From contig JAZRYR010000044.1 of NCBI GenBank assembly GCA_045600845.1, forward strand, positions 1 through 64,000: a stretch of 64,000 nt of DNA, in the 5' to 3' direction. The position numbers were made by a program, and so were the translations under genes. Source of the stretch: RGIG5612 sp045600845. Its GTDB lineage: Bacteria; Bacillota; Clostridia; Lachnospirales; Lachnospiraceae. This document shows positions 43,930-52,212 of this stretch, one piece after another; the stretch's first letter is position 1; each line of letters opens with the position of its first letter. Under the pieces are notes generated by a model. That model ran no database searches, was not told where the DNA came from, and saw nothing but the letters and a program-made list of their open reading frames with translations.

Positions 43930-44796
43930 TCACTTTTTTTCTGCGAATTCTAAAATGGCCCGGACCGCTTTTTCTTCTGCCTCAGGGTCTTTATCATAAA
44001 GGATAGAATGCGTTCCGTTTTCGATTTCTACAACATTCGCCCGACTTCCAACGGCTTCTTTGTACAGCCTTACAGAAGGTCCGGTAATAACGGAATCCTT
44101 CAGCGGATAGATTACCAGATGGTCGTGAGGATAGTCCTTCACCATCTGCAAGCCTTTTTTCAGCAATTTATAGTACTCTAACAGCTGTTTCGTAAAAAAC
44201 CACTTCCAGTACTCTTCCCCCAGATAGGCCTCATCGCAAGGAGCACCTTCATAATGCTGATGATATCTTTTACTCAAGTGCCATTTGCAGCGGACTTTCG
44301 GTGTAAATGGCGACAAAAGTTTCAGCAGTAATCTGGCCGGCTGTCTCATCTGATTATTTTCAAAGCTAAGAGAAACATAAACAATTTTCCCAACCTGATG
44401 GTCGTTGCATCCCAGAATAGCAGCCATCGCAGTTCCCATAGAATGGCCCAGAAGATGTACGGTTTTGTATTTTGTTTTTAAATCTGCCAAAGCATGGGAA
44501 GCCACTCCCATCCAGTCTTTCGAATGAGAACGGATAAAGTCTTTGCCACAAGTTCCGTGGCCGGGAAGCCTCGGTACATAAATATCATATCCGGCCTCAA
44601 ATAAATCCATTGCCGGCCTTACCATCTCTCCCGGATAGCCGCGATAGCCATGGATGAAAAGCCAGCACTCGCCCGTCTTCTCTTCATGCACCATAGAAAA
44701 AGACCGGCTGCCCTGGGTACATTCCTTCTCGTCCTTATAAACACCTTCGTACCATTCTTCCGGCACTTCATATGTAATTATGCTGTAATCAATCAT
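43930..44796 (-). CDS. alpha/beta hydrolase (carboxylesterase-like)
   Basis: A 288-residue hydrolase with the oxyanion loop WLFIHGYRGYPG, the nucleophile in LLGHSMGTAMA, an Asp in YPLKDSVITG and the His in ENGTHSILYD. It resembles monoacylglycerol-lipase or carboxylesterase Est30-type proteins. It has no signal peptide. It stands alone, 73 nt upstream of the GAF gene. The substrate is unknown. Confidence 0.85.
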   Translation of the reverse strand: MIDYSIITYEVPEEWYEGVYKDEKECTQGSRSFSMVHEEKTGECWLFIHGYRGYPGEMVRPAMDLFEAGYDIYVPRLPGHGTCGKDFIRSHSKDWMGVASHALADLKTKYKTVHLLGHSMGTAMAAILGCNDHQVGKIVYVSLSFENNQMRQPARLLLKLLSPFTPKVRCKWHLSKRYHQHYEGAPCDEAYLGEEYWKWFFTKQLLEYYKLLKKGLQMVKDYPHDHLVIYPLKDSVITGPSVRLYKEAVGSRANVVEIENGTHSILYDKDPEAEEKAVRAILEFAEKK

Positions 44797-44922
44797 TCTG
44801 TCTTTCCCTTCTCTAGTCTATATTACCAGCAAAATGTGGATGGATTGCTTCAAAAGCTTTATCCCATTTTAGTTCAATAGAATCATACCATTATTGCCAT
44901 TATTTGTATAGGAACAAGGGAA

Positions 44923-44947
44923 GTGCATTCGTGCAAGCACAATGCAC
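44923..44947. other. perfect-loop palindrome, possible operator
   Basis: GTGCAT-TC-GTGC-AA-GCAC-A-ATGCAC is a near-perfect inverted repeat with a 2-nt centre. It lies between the hydrolase gene start (44796) and the terminator of the DUF1508 gene (44966). It could be a regulator-binding site for the hydrolase gene or part of an overlapping terminator structure. Confidence 0.4.
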
Positions 44948-44965
44948 GATCCTCATCGTTGGCAC

Positions 44966-44997
44966 AAAAAAAAGACCGAGCATTTCGGTCTTTTTTC
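44966..44997 (-). terminator. terminator of the DUF1508 gene
   Basis: AAAAAAGACCGA and TCGGTCTTTTTT form a symmetric stem with A and T tracts on both sides, so it can work in both directions. It lies 14 nt after the stop codon at 45011. Confidence 0.9.
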
Positions 44998-45010
44998 TAA
45001 AATTCAAAGA

Positions 45011-45379
45011 TTATTCTTCTACAATTTTTGCACCTACAGAATTCTTCTTTACAGAAGCAATTCCGTTTTTGCATTTTTGAAGAGTTTTATATCCTTCAGA
45101 AACAGCGATAATCTGTCCATTAGAAGCTTTCAGACGGAAACGGAATTCTTCTGCTTTGTCCTTATAAATTTCAAACTTTGGACATTTTTCTTTAATGAAG
45201 CCTTCTGCTACCTGATTTTCAACATTCGCTTCCGAAGCATTTTTAATAACACTGGCAATGCCGTTTTTACATGTTGCTAATGACTTATAAACCTGAGAAG
45301 TTGCAATTACCTCACCGTTGTTTGCTTTCAGGTCAAACTTAATGCCGGTGTTTGTCTTCTTGATTAAAAATTTTCCCAT
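45011..45379 (-). CDS. DUF1508 / YegP-like protein with two repeats
   Basis: A 122-residue protein made of two DUF1508 units of about 55 residues. Both contain the pattern F-L/R-LKANNGEVIA-S-Y-----CKNGIASV (residues about 10-50 and 70-115). The family is widespread; members such as YegP have unknown function and are often linked to stress. The ATG at 45379 follows GGAGG. It is a single gene with a good promoter (45434-45462) and terminator. Confidence 0.88.
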   Translation of the reverse strand: MGKFLIKKTNTGIKFDLKANNGEVIATSQVYKSLATCKNGIASVIKNASEANVENQVAEGFIKEKCPKFEIYKDKAEEFRFRLKASNGQIIAVSEGYKTLQKCKNGIASVKKNSVGAKIVEE

Positions 45380-45433
45380 AACTACCTCCAATAAAAATAA
45401 AATACACCCTGGTTACTTCCCATAACCTTTTAT

Positions 45434-45462
45434 ATTTTAATATGAAAAAAATAAATATTCAA
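45434..45462 (-). promoter_or_regulatory. promoter of the DUF1508 gene
   Basis: On the minus strand TTGAAT (45457-45462) and TAAAAT (45434-45439) are spaced 17 bp apart, with an AT-rich spacer. The predicted transcription start is about 45 nt before the ATG. Confidence 0.65.
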
Positions 45463-45524
45463 GATATGTATTAGCAAAGATGGCCTATTTTATAAGGTTT
45501 TTTGGCATTTTTGAGGATTTTTTC

Positions 45525-47162
45525 CTAGAAATTCATATAAACAAATTCGTTTGCTGCAACTCCAGGCCCGTACATTCCAAGAATTACAATGCACATCAGG
45601 CAGGCCAATAATACGCCCCACTGAAGCCAAAGAGGCTTTTTGCACAGTGTTTCGCGAAAACTTTTTTTCGTACATTCCTGATAAATACTGATTAAAAAAA
45701 CTATAATCAGACCTAAAATGATAATGACATAATCGGTGTTTTTTAATCCAATCTCTAACACTGCCGGAGTTGCACCAGCTCTTTCCATAGGGCGGAAACA
45801 GTTTAAGATCATCTGAATGGAATCGGCCATATTGTTTCCTATGTCGAACGCGAACCCGATCATGGAAATAACAAACGTCCGTAATATCTGCCAGACAATC
45901 CAGCCGAAATTTTCCGTATTCAGATGCATTTTTCGAAGGATATATTGGAAAGCCGGATCTAATAACATGGAAATCAAGATAATGATTCCGTTCCATAATC
46001 CATAGCCGGCATATTTCCAGTTTGCGCCATGCCACATTCCAACCACAAAAAAAGTAATCAGAGAAGCCACACATCCGGGCACAACTCTGCCTGCATGCTC
46101 GATAAAAGTAAATCCGCCCCATAAGCTATCTGCCGGAAGGGCCGTATCCGGTTTCTTTGCATGTTTTCCGATCCATTTTCCAAATCGCAGAAAAGCTTTG
46201 GAAACTGCAATCGGATAGAAAAGATAGTTTCTCAACCAATGACAGAGGGAAATGTGCCATCTCCGCCAGAATCCGGCAACGGAGCGGGAGAAAAACGGAC
46301 GTTGAAAATTTTCCGCCATATGAATTCCCAGCATCTGGGCAACGCCTCTGGAAACATCGATTCCTCCGGAGAAGTCCATATAAAGCTGGGCAGCATATAC
46401 TAAAATCGCAATCGCACCATAATAATTATACAGTCCCGGACGGTTATCCAAAATCGCATTCAAAATAACGATCAGACGGTCTGCAATCACCATCTTCTTA
46501 AATAAGCCCCAGAGAATCAATATAAAACCATTTTTAATATTCTCATACTGAAGGTCATGTCCCTCATATAACTGTTTTGCCAGATCATCATAAATGGCAA
46601 TTGGTCCCTGGATAATCTGTGGAAAGAAGGAAACAAATAAAGCAAATTTTGCAAAATTCTTTTCCGGTGTGGTCTTTCCCCAATATACATCGATAATGTA
46701 CCCCATGGACTGGAATGTATAGAAGCTGATTCCTAAAGGAAGTAGAATTCCCAGCGAAATCGCTGGGGTATGAAGAATGCCGGAAATCCACTCCGACATA
46801 TAGTCAAAGTATTTGATTACCGCAAGGATTCCGAAATTCAGTACCAGTACCAAAGTCAGAATCCAGCGTTTCATCATCAAGGTTTTATGCTTATACGCTT
46901 TCTTCGTATCCGAATCCCAATCGGTTTTATGCTCTTTTAATTCGGCTTTCCGTTGCCCCGCCACTTTATCCAGCCACAAAGCTCCCAGCCACGTTGTAAT
47001 TGCAGTAAATACAATAAACGGCATGTATTTCAGACAGACAATGGCATAAAAACCAGCACTGGCTGCCAAAAGAACAATCCAGCGGAACTTTTTCGGAATA
47101 AGATAATATACGACCAAAGTAGCTAATACAAAGGCAAAAAAGGAAACGGAAGTAAGCGTCAT
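45525..47162 (-). CDS. dltB: MBOAT O-acyltransferase, DltB-like
   Basis: A 545-residue MBOAT-family membrane enzyme with about twelve helices. The catalytic histidine region is FFVVGMWHGANWKYAGYGLW, and FWRRWHISLCHWLRNYLFYPI is the second signature. DltB passes the acyl group from the carrier protein to the outside of the membrane for attachment to teichoic acid. It is longer than Bacillus DltB (about 400), with extra C-terminal helices as in AlgI-like proteins. It starts 3 nt after the carrier protein gene. No DltD follows in the window. Confidence 0.87.
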   Translation of the reverse strand: MTLTSVSFFAFVLATLVVYYLIPKKFRWIVLLAASAGFYAIVCLKYMPFIVFTAITTWLGALWLDKVAGQRKAELKEHKTDWDSDTKKAYKHKTLMMKRWILTLVLVLNFGILAVIKYFDYMSEWISGILHTPAISLGILLPLGISFYTFQSMGYIIDVYWGKTTPEKNFAKFALFVSFFPQIIQGPIAIYDDLAKQLYEGHDLQYENIKNGFILILWGLFKKMVIADRLIVILNAILDNRPGLYNYYGAIAILVYAAQLYMDFSGGIDVSRGVAQMLGIHMAENFQRPFFSRSVAGFWRRWHISLCHWLRNYLFYPIAVSKAFLRFGKWIGKHAKKPDTALPADSLWGGFTFIEHAGRVVPGCVASLITFFVVGMWHGANWKYAGYGLWNGIIILISMLLDPAFQYILRKMHLNTENFGWIVWQILRTFVISMIGFAFDIGNNMADSIQMILNCFRPMERAGATPAVLEIGLKNTDYVIIILGLIIVFLISIYQECTKKSFRETLCKKPLWLQWGVLLACLMCIVILGMYGPGVAANEFVYMNF

Positions 47163-47165
47163 TTT

Positions 47166-47393
47166 TTATTCGTCCTCAAGTCTCTGCATCATTTCGAACA
47201 TTGCTTTCGCACTGTTAAAATTATCCGGAATAATTTCAGAAGGGGGAACTGTGATTTCATAGTCCTCGTCCAGCATGGTGATAATCTGAATTACATCGAA
47301 GGAATCTAATAAGCCATCATCAAACAATGCCGTTTCGTTCTCAAAGTCGAGATCCTTTGTTACTAATTTCAGTTTTTCAATGAATTCTTCCAT
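47166..47393 (-). CDS. dltC: acyl carrier protein, DltC-like
   Basis: A 75-residue carrier protein. The phosphopantetheine serine is in LLDSFDVIQIITMLDEDY (about residue 31), where DSFD matches the DSF form seen in DltC. It is encoded between the adenylation enzyme and the MBOAT protein, so it should carry the activated amino acid between them. Confidence 0.9.
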   Translation of the reverse strand: MEEFIEKLKLVTKDLDFENETALFDDGLLDSFDVIQIITMLDEDYEITVPPSEIIPDNFNSAKAMFEMMQRLEDE

Positions 47394-47407
47394 TTTTTCT
47401 CTCTTTC

Positions 47408-48913
47408 TTATTTTATGTATTCTTTTAAAGCAACCCGGTCAATTTTTCCATTCAGATTTAACGGCATTTCTTCCACCTGCTTCACCATGTTCGGAAGCAT
47501 GTAGGATGGAAGCATGTCTTTCAATTTTTCCTGAAGAGCTTTGACTTCTATGGATCCGGTATAGAAAAGCCAGATTCTGGATTTTTTCGTATCATAGAGA
47601 CAGCAGTTTCTTTCCAGACCGTCTACCGCAGAAACAACCGCTTCAATTTCTCCTAATTCAATCCGGTTGCCCATATGTTTAATCTGAAAATCTTTCCGTC
47701 CAACAAAGATTAAATTGCCTTCTTCGTCAAAGTATACTAGATCTCCGGTACGGTAAACGATTTCCGGGTACTTATCGTTCAAAGGATTCTGAACAAAAAC
47801 TTCTGCCGTTCTTTCCGGATCTTTGTAGTACCCGTAGGTTACCGATGGTCCTCTGCTGAAAAGTTCTCCGACTTCTCCCCTTTTTACTTCTTTTCCATCA
47901 TCACCGATCAGAAATACTTCCATATGCTCTGCCGGTTTTCCTATCGGCAACGTATCCGAATCTTTAAAATCACGATTCACAAAATAATAGGTTGTAATAT
48001 CGGTCAACTCCGTCGGACCATATTGATTTACAAAAGTTACTTCCGGGTATTCTTTCCTCCACATATTCAGCTGTTTGCAAGGCATTACTTCTCCGCCGAA
48101 AATAACCAGTTTCAGTTCCTCCAGATGAATTTCCGGAAGAGCTCGGTAATTCGCAATCATACAGAGTGCGGATGGAACCCATACCAGCGTGTTCACCTTT
48201 TTCTCCTTCAACGCCTGTAATAACAGCATCGGGAAAGAAAATGTTTTTTTGCTGAAGATCTGAACAGTTGATCCATTTTTCAATGTCTGGAATAATTCAA
48301 AAGCAGACAATATAAAATAAAATGGAGCCTGATTCCCGAATACATTTTCAGAAGTGATGCCAAATTTTTCGCTTCCCCATTCAATGTATGGAATAACCGC
48401 TTTATGAGGCAGAACAACTCCTTTCGGAGTTCCCGTGGAGCCGGAGGTAAACAAAACAAACATAATGTCGGTATCGATAATTTTATCCTGAACTTTCGCA
48501 AGTACCGTACAATCCGCTACTTCCTTTTTTGCATCTTCATACAGGACTATTTCGCAATTATCTATTGAGCCTTCGATTTCTCCTCGATGCTTTTCATCTG
48601 TAAGAATGACTGACGGCTGAAGGGTCTGAATTATTTTTTCAATCCGGGCCATTGGCATATGCACATCCAATACGGTATAAAAGTTTCCACTATATGTAAC
48701 GGAAACCATAGCTGCAAAACATTCCACACATTTATCCATGTAAATAGCAATAGGCTTTTTGGCAAGTCCTTTCTTTACTAAATACATCGCAATGTTTCTG
48801 GACTCTTCCCGAAGTCCGGAAAAAGTCAATTCTCGGTTATCATCTGCAATTGCCACCTTATCCGGATATTGCAATGTGGTATTTTCAAGATATTGTGTAA
48901 CGGTCTTGATCAT
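47408..48913 (-). CDS. dltA: amino-acid-activating enzyme, DltA-like
   Basis: A 501-residue adenylating enzyme with FTSGSTGTPKGVVLPH, NQYGPTELT, YRTGDLVYFDEEGNL and the final catalytic lysine in NGKIDRVALKEYI. The length and motifs fit DltA, which loads D-alanine on the carrier protein. The preceding amino-acid permease gene, 2 nt away, raises the chance that a different or imported amino acid is used. The specificity residues cannot be judged by eye. Confidence 0.88.
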   Translation of the reverse strand: MIKTVTQYLENTTLQYPDKVAIADDNRELTFSGLREESRNIAMYLVKKGLAKKPIAIYMDKCVECFAAMVSVTYSGNFYTVLDVHMPMARIEKIIQTLQPSVILTDEKHRGEIEGSIDNCEIVLYEDAKKEVADCTVLAKVQDKIIDTDIMFVLFTSGSTGTPKGVVLPHKAVIPYIEWGSEKFGITSENVFGNQAPFYFILSAFELFQTLKNGSTVQIFSKKTFSFPMLLLQALKEKKVNTLVWVPSALCMIANYRALPEIHLEELKLVIFGGEVMPCKQLNMWRKEYPEVTFVNQYGPTELTDITTYYFVNRDFKDSDTLPIGKPAEHMEVFLIGDDGKEVKRGEVGELFSRGPSVTYGYYKDPERTAEVFVQNPLNDKYPEIVYRTGDLVYFDEEGNLIFVGRKDFQIKHMGNRIELGEIEAVVSAVDGLERNCCLYDTKKSRIWLFYTGSIEVKALQEKLKDMLPSYMLPNMVKQVEEMPLNLNGKIDRVALKEYIK

Positions 48914-48915
48914 AA

Positions 48916-50307
48916 TTACTTTTTATTTCCTCCGTAAATAAAACTCTCTCTTTCTGAAAGATATTTCTTTTTATTATTCAGACAGCACAGGTAAATAATC
49001 AATCCTGCAACAACCCATGCGCCAACAATCACCCATTCTACCGGCAACAAAGAACTGCTGCCGATAGGAAGATACAATACGATAAAGAACAATGTAATGG
49101 CAACCGTGATGAAGCCTACGACCTTTCCGCCTTTCACTTTAAATGGTCGTTCATCCTCCGGAAACCGGAATCGCAAAACCACAAAAGACAGCGCCACCAT
49201 AAAGTAAGCGATTACCGTTCCAAAAGCGCTGGCATCCACAAACCAGCTTAAAGAATTCTTGCCCAATAACGGTGTGAAAATCGTAATGATTCCTACAAAG
49301 AAAATGGCGAAGGTTGGCGTCTGATATTTTTTGTGAAGAACACCGAATTTCGCCGGAAGCATCTTTGCCCTGCCCATGGAAAACAGAACTCTGGTTGCTC
49401 CGATAATAAATCCATTCCAGCTGGAAAGAATTCCCATAATCGCCGTAACAATGATCAGCTTCCCTGCCACCGTGGAGCTGGTTGCATAGTTTATTGCATT
49501 TACAACAGATAAACCTTCCTGTCCTAAAACCTCCGCCGGAGCACTCAAACCGGCCGCCAGAATAATCAGAATGTACCAGGCCGCTGCCAGGCAGATGGAT
49601 GCGATAATGGCCTTCGGAATTTTATTCACAGGAAGATTCATTTCTTCTGCGGCCTGAGGGATAACGTCAAACCCCACAAACATGGCCGGAACCGCCAATA
49701 TTACTGCAAAAATCCCCTTCGTGTTCGTTACCAAAGGCTGCATATTGGCAGTATCTCCCTTTATTCCTCCCACGATAATAAAAATAACTCCGCCGATTGC
49801 CAGAATGGACGTGATCACTGCCTGAAAAGTTGCGGAAATATTGATTCCCCGGAAATTAATAAGGATCAGAATCAAGCCAACAATGGCAGGAATTGCCAGC
49901 CAGCTCAGATAAACATCAAAACCGGCAACCGTATATAAATAGCCCCATCTCGGAATCGGGATAATATAATCAATCGCAGTAGCCAGAGCCGGTCCCTCCC
50001 AGGCGGCAACTCCTAAATACGCAAAGGTAATCATCCATCCGGTAAACCAGGATGCATTATACCCCATGGCTTTGTAAGAAAAAACCAATTCCCCTCCTGC
50101 ATAGGGAAGCATCGGTGTAAGCTCTGCATATGTCATACCAACAAAAATACATAGAACCATACCGATGATAAAAGCAAGGCTGGCTCCCAGGGTGCCTCCT
50201 TTGAAAACCCAGTTTCCGGTCAGGACAACCCAGCCCCAACCAATCATCGTACTAAAGGCCAGTATTAATACATCTTTAAATCTCAGGCTTCTTTTCATAT
50301 TCTGCAA
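48916..50307 (-). CDS. APC-family amino acid permease
   Basis: A 463-residue transporter with twelve predicted helices. The first helix region FSTMIGWGWVVLTGNWVFKGG shows the unwound glycine-containing motif of APC carriers. Its start overlaps the end of the redox protein gene upstream by 32 bp, and its stop lies 2 nt before dltA, so it is an integral part of the Dlt-like operon. It probably supplies or recovers the amino acid used for surface modification. Confidence 0.88.
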   Translation of the reverse strand: MQNMKRSLRFKDVLILAFSTMIGWGWVVLTGNWVFKGGTLGASLAFIIGMVLCIFVGMTYAELTPMLPYAGGELVFSYKAMGYNASWFTGWMITFAYLGVAAWEGPALATAIDYIIPIPRWGYLYTVAGFDVYLSWLAIPAIVGLILILINFRGINISATFQAVITSILAIGGVIFIIVGGIKGDTANMQPLVTNTKGIFAVILAVPAMFVGFDVIPQAAEEMNLPVNKIPKAIIASICLAAAWYILIILAAGLSAPAEVLGQEGLSVVNAINYATSSTVAGKLIIVTAIMGILSSWNGFIIGATRVLFSMGRAKMLPAKFGVLHKKYQTPTFAIFFVGIITIFTPLLGKNSLSWFVDASAFGTVIAYFMVALSFVVLRFRFPEDERPFKVKGGKVVGFITVAITLFFIVLYLPIGSSSLLPVEWVIVGAWVVAGLIIYLCCLNNKKKYLSERESFIYGGNKK

Positions 50308-50692
50308 TCACTTTTTCCAAAACATCACAGGTCCGAAGAACCGTTTCCGTACAACGGTTTTCTTCCGTGTTAAATTTTGGTTTTACATCCACACAGTTTA
50401 AACTGTTTCCAAGTTCCTCTTTTAAGCGTTCAAATAACAGATTTACTGCCGGCTTAATGTCTTCACTGTCATGAGCCTTTGTCTCCACATATCGATAGGA
50501 CAAAAGACATACGGCCCCCAAAACGGAGCCACAGAGATTTCCGGTCTGGACCCCTCCTCCATAACCGGCTACCATCCGCATGGCATGTTCATCCAGCCCC
50601 AGATGGTAGTAATCATTTCCGGCATGAATAAGACCCTCTGCGCAATTATACCCTTCTTCAAAGTAATACTTTTTTGCATAATCTCTAAGCAT
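50276..50692 (-). CDS. C_GCAxxG_C_C family redox-like protein
   Basis: A 138-residue protein of the C_GCAxxG_C_C family, with EGYNCAEGLIHAG, TGNLCGSVLGAVCLLS, SLNCVDVKP and RCTETVLRTCDVLE holding the conserved cysteines. Members are common in Clostridia and are often encoded beside oxidoreductases or transporters; their role is unsettled and may be redox. It is the first gene of the Dlt-like operon and overlaps the permease gene by 32 bp. Confidence 0.88.
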   Translation of the reverse strand: MLRDYAKKYYFEEGYNCAEGLIHAGNDYYHLGLDEHAMRMVAGYGGGVQTGNLCGSVLGAVCLLSYRYVETKAHDSEDIKPAVNLLFERLKEELGNSLNCVDVKPKFNTEENRCTETVLRTCDVLEKVIAEYEKKPEI

Positions 50693-50862
50693 TTTTCCAC
50701 CTATGATTTTCAGGGGAAGTCTGTCTCTTTATCCACAGATTCCTGTCCTGTTTTTATTTTTACCTACATTCTTTTTTATTGTACCATATTTTTAATATCT
50801 GTATGGTCTTTTATTCGTTTTTCTCGTATAATAATGCTAATATTTTTGCAAAGGAGTACATT

Positions 50863-51708
50863 ATGAAAATCGCAGTTAGTTATGAAAATGGTCAGGTTTT
50901 CCAGCATTTTGGAAAAACTGAAGAATTTAAAGTTTATGATATTGAAGACAAAGAAGTCGTTTCCAGCGAAGTTATGGGTACAAATGGTGTTGACCATGAA
51001 GCTTTAGCAGATTTTCTCGTAGAAAATGAAATTGACATCGTAATCTGTGGTGGTCTTGGAGAGGGTGCCATGTATGCGCTTCAGGAAGGTGGCATCGAAG
51101 TCTTTGCAGGTGTAGAAGGCGATGCGGATGGTGCTGTAAAAGCTTATCTGGATGGCACGCTGGATTCTACCGGTGTTAATTGTGAATGCGACGGCGAAGA
51201 AGAGGAATGCGACTGTGGCTGCGACGGTGACTGTGGCGGTTGCGGTGGTGGCTGTGGCGGCTGCCATACCATTATTGAAGGCAAAAACTCTCAGAAGCAG
51301 GTTAAAGTTCATTACCGTGGAACCTTTAACGATGGAACCCAGTTTGATTCCTCCTATGACCGTGGCGAACCATTAGAGTTCATCTGTGGCGTTGGTATGA
51401 TGATTCCTGGATTTGATAAAGCAGTTGTTGATATGGAAGTTGGCGAAGAATTAGATATCCATCTGATGCCGGAAGAAGCTTACGGTATGCCAAATCCAAA
51501 CCTGATTTTCACAGTTGCTATCGCTGAGATGCCTGGAACAGAAGAATTGGTTGCTGGACAGCATGTATATCTTTCCAATGCTATGGGTCAGCCAGTTCCA
51601 GTCGTTGTTGCCGCAAAAGATGACGAATATATCACTTTCGATGCAAACAGCGAGATGGCGGGAAAAGAATTGAACTTCCACGTTGAATTAGTAGAAGTTG
51701 TAGACTGA
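50863..51708 (+). CDS. NifX-like domain fused to an FKBP/SlyD-type peptidyl-prolyl isomerase
   Basis: A 281-residue fusion. Residues 1-105 are a dinitrogenase iron-molybdenum cofactor (NifX/NifB-C) domain, beginning MKIAVSYENGQVFQHFGKTEEF. Residues about 110-140 form a cysteine-glycine linker with roughly nine Cys (CDCGCDGDCGGCGGGCGGC). The rest is an FKBP domain with SlyD-like insert (VHYRGTFNDGTQFDSSYDRG, MIPGFDKAVVDMEVGE). SlyD proteins deliver nickel and fold proteins, so a metal-chaperone role is plausible. AAGGAG precedes the ATG at 50863; the upstream frame has no site. Confidence 0.88.
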   Translation: MKIAVSYENGQVFQHFGKTEEFKVYDIEDKEVVSSEVMGTNGVDHEALADFLVENEIDIVICGGLGEGAMYALQEGGIEVFAGVEGDADGAVKAYLDGTLDSTGVNCECDGEEEECDCGCDGDCGGCGGGCGGCHTIIEGKNSQKQVKVHYRGTFNDGTQFDSSYDRGEPLEFICGVGMMIPGFDKAVVDMEVGEELDIHLMPEEAYGMPNPNLIFTVAIAEMPGTEELVAGQHVYLSNAMGQPVPVVVAAKDDEYITFDANSEMAGKELNFHVELVEVVD

Positions 51709-51756
51709 TAGATAACCCGCTTACAAAAAGCATGCTGGAATGTCACCGCCCCATAA

Positions 51757-52128
51757 GAAAATATTCCATGGATATGGAATATAGGTTACGCTATGGTTTA
51801 TTTGCTTTATTATATGCTGGGTGCTGTAACATTTTCTGTAATTGATGGATATGAGTATAAAAAACAAAATATTGGAAAGAAAACCTTATTCTGGATATGT
51901 TTTATAGGATCTTGTGTCTATAGTGGCTTCATGTATATCAAAGGAGATTCGTTTGCACTTTATCTGACAAATCTTCTTCCAACGCCAATATATAAAATAC
52001 TTGCTGCTGTTACGGCAAGCATCATGATTTTCACTGCGGTGTGCTTCTTAAGAATTTTGAAAAATATTCGTCTCTTCTCTTATATTGGTGAAGCCACCTT
52101 GTGCCTTTTTTCAAAATTACTACAATAG
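51757..52128 (+). pseudogene. fragment of an acyltransferase-3 family membrane protein
   Basis: The frame from 51757 reads ENIPWIWNIGYAMVYLLYYM and continues in frame to 52128, with three to four hydrophobic segments and ending RLFSYIGEATLCLFSKLLQ. This resembles the middle and late part of acyltransferase-3 proteins; the catalytic N-terminal part and the C-terminal end are missing. The ATG at 51793 has no ribosome-binding site. The rest of the 51709-52212 gap shows only the terminator at its right end. Confidence 0.6.
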
Positions 52129-52174
52129 TTTTACAAAGAATCCTTTCATTCATCTCAACAAAGTTTTTGTATAT

Positions 52175-52212
52175 AAAAAAACCGGACCCATAAGGATCCG
52201 GCTTTCGTTTTT
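52175..52212 (-). terminator. terminator of the second oxidoreductase gene
   Basis: CCGGACC and GGATCCGG (52182-52201) form a stem with a 5-nt loop and one bulge, flanked by A and T tracts on both sides. It starts within 12 nt of the stop codon at 52213 and could also end plus-strand transcription. Confidence 0.85.
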
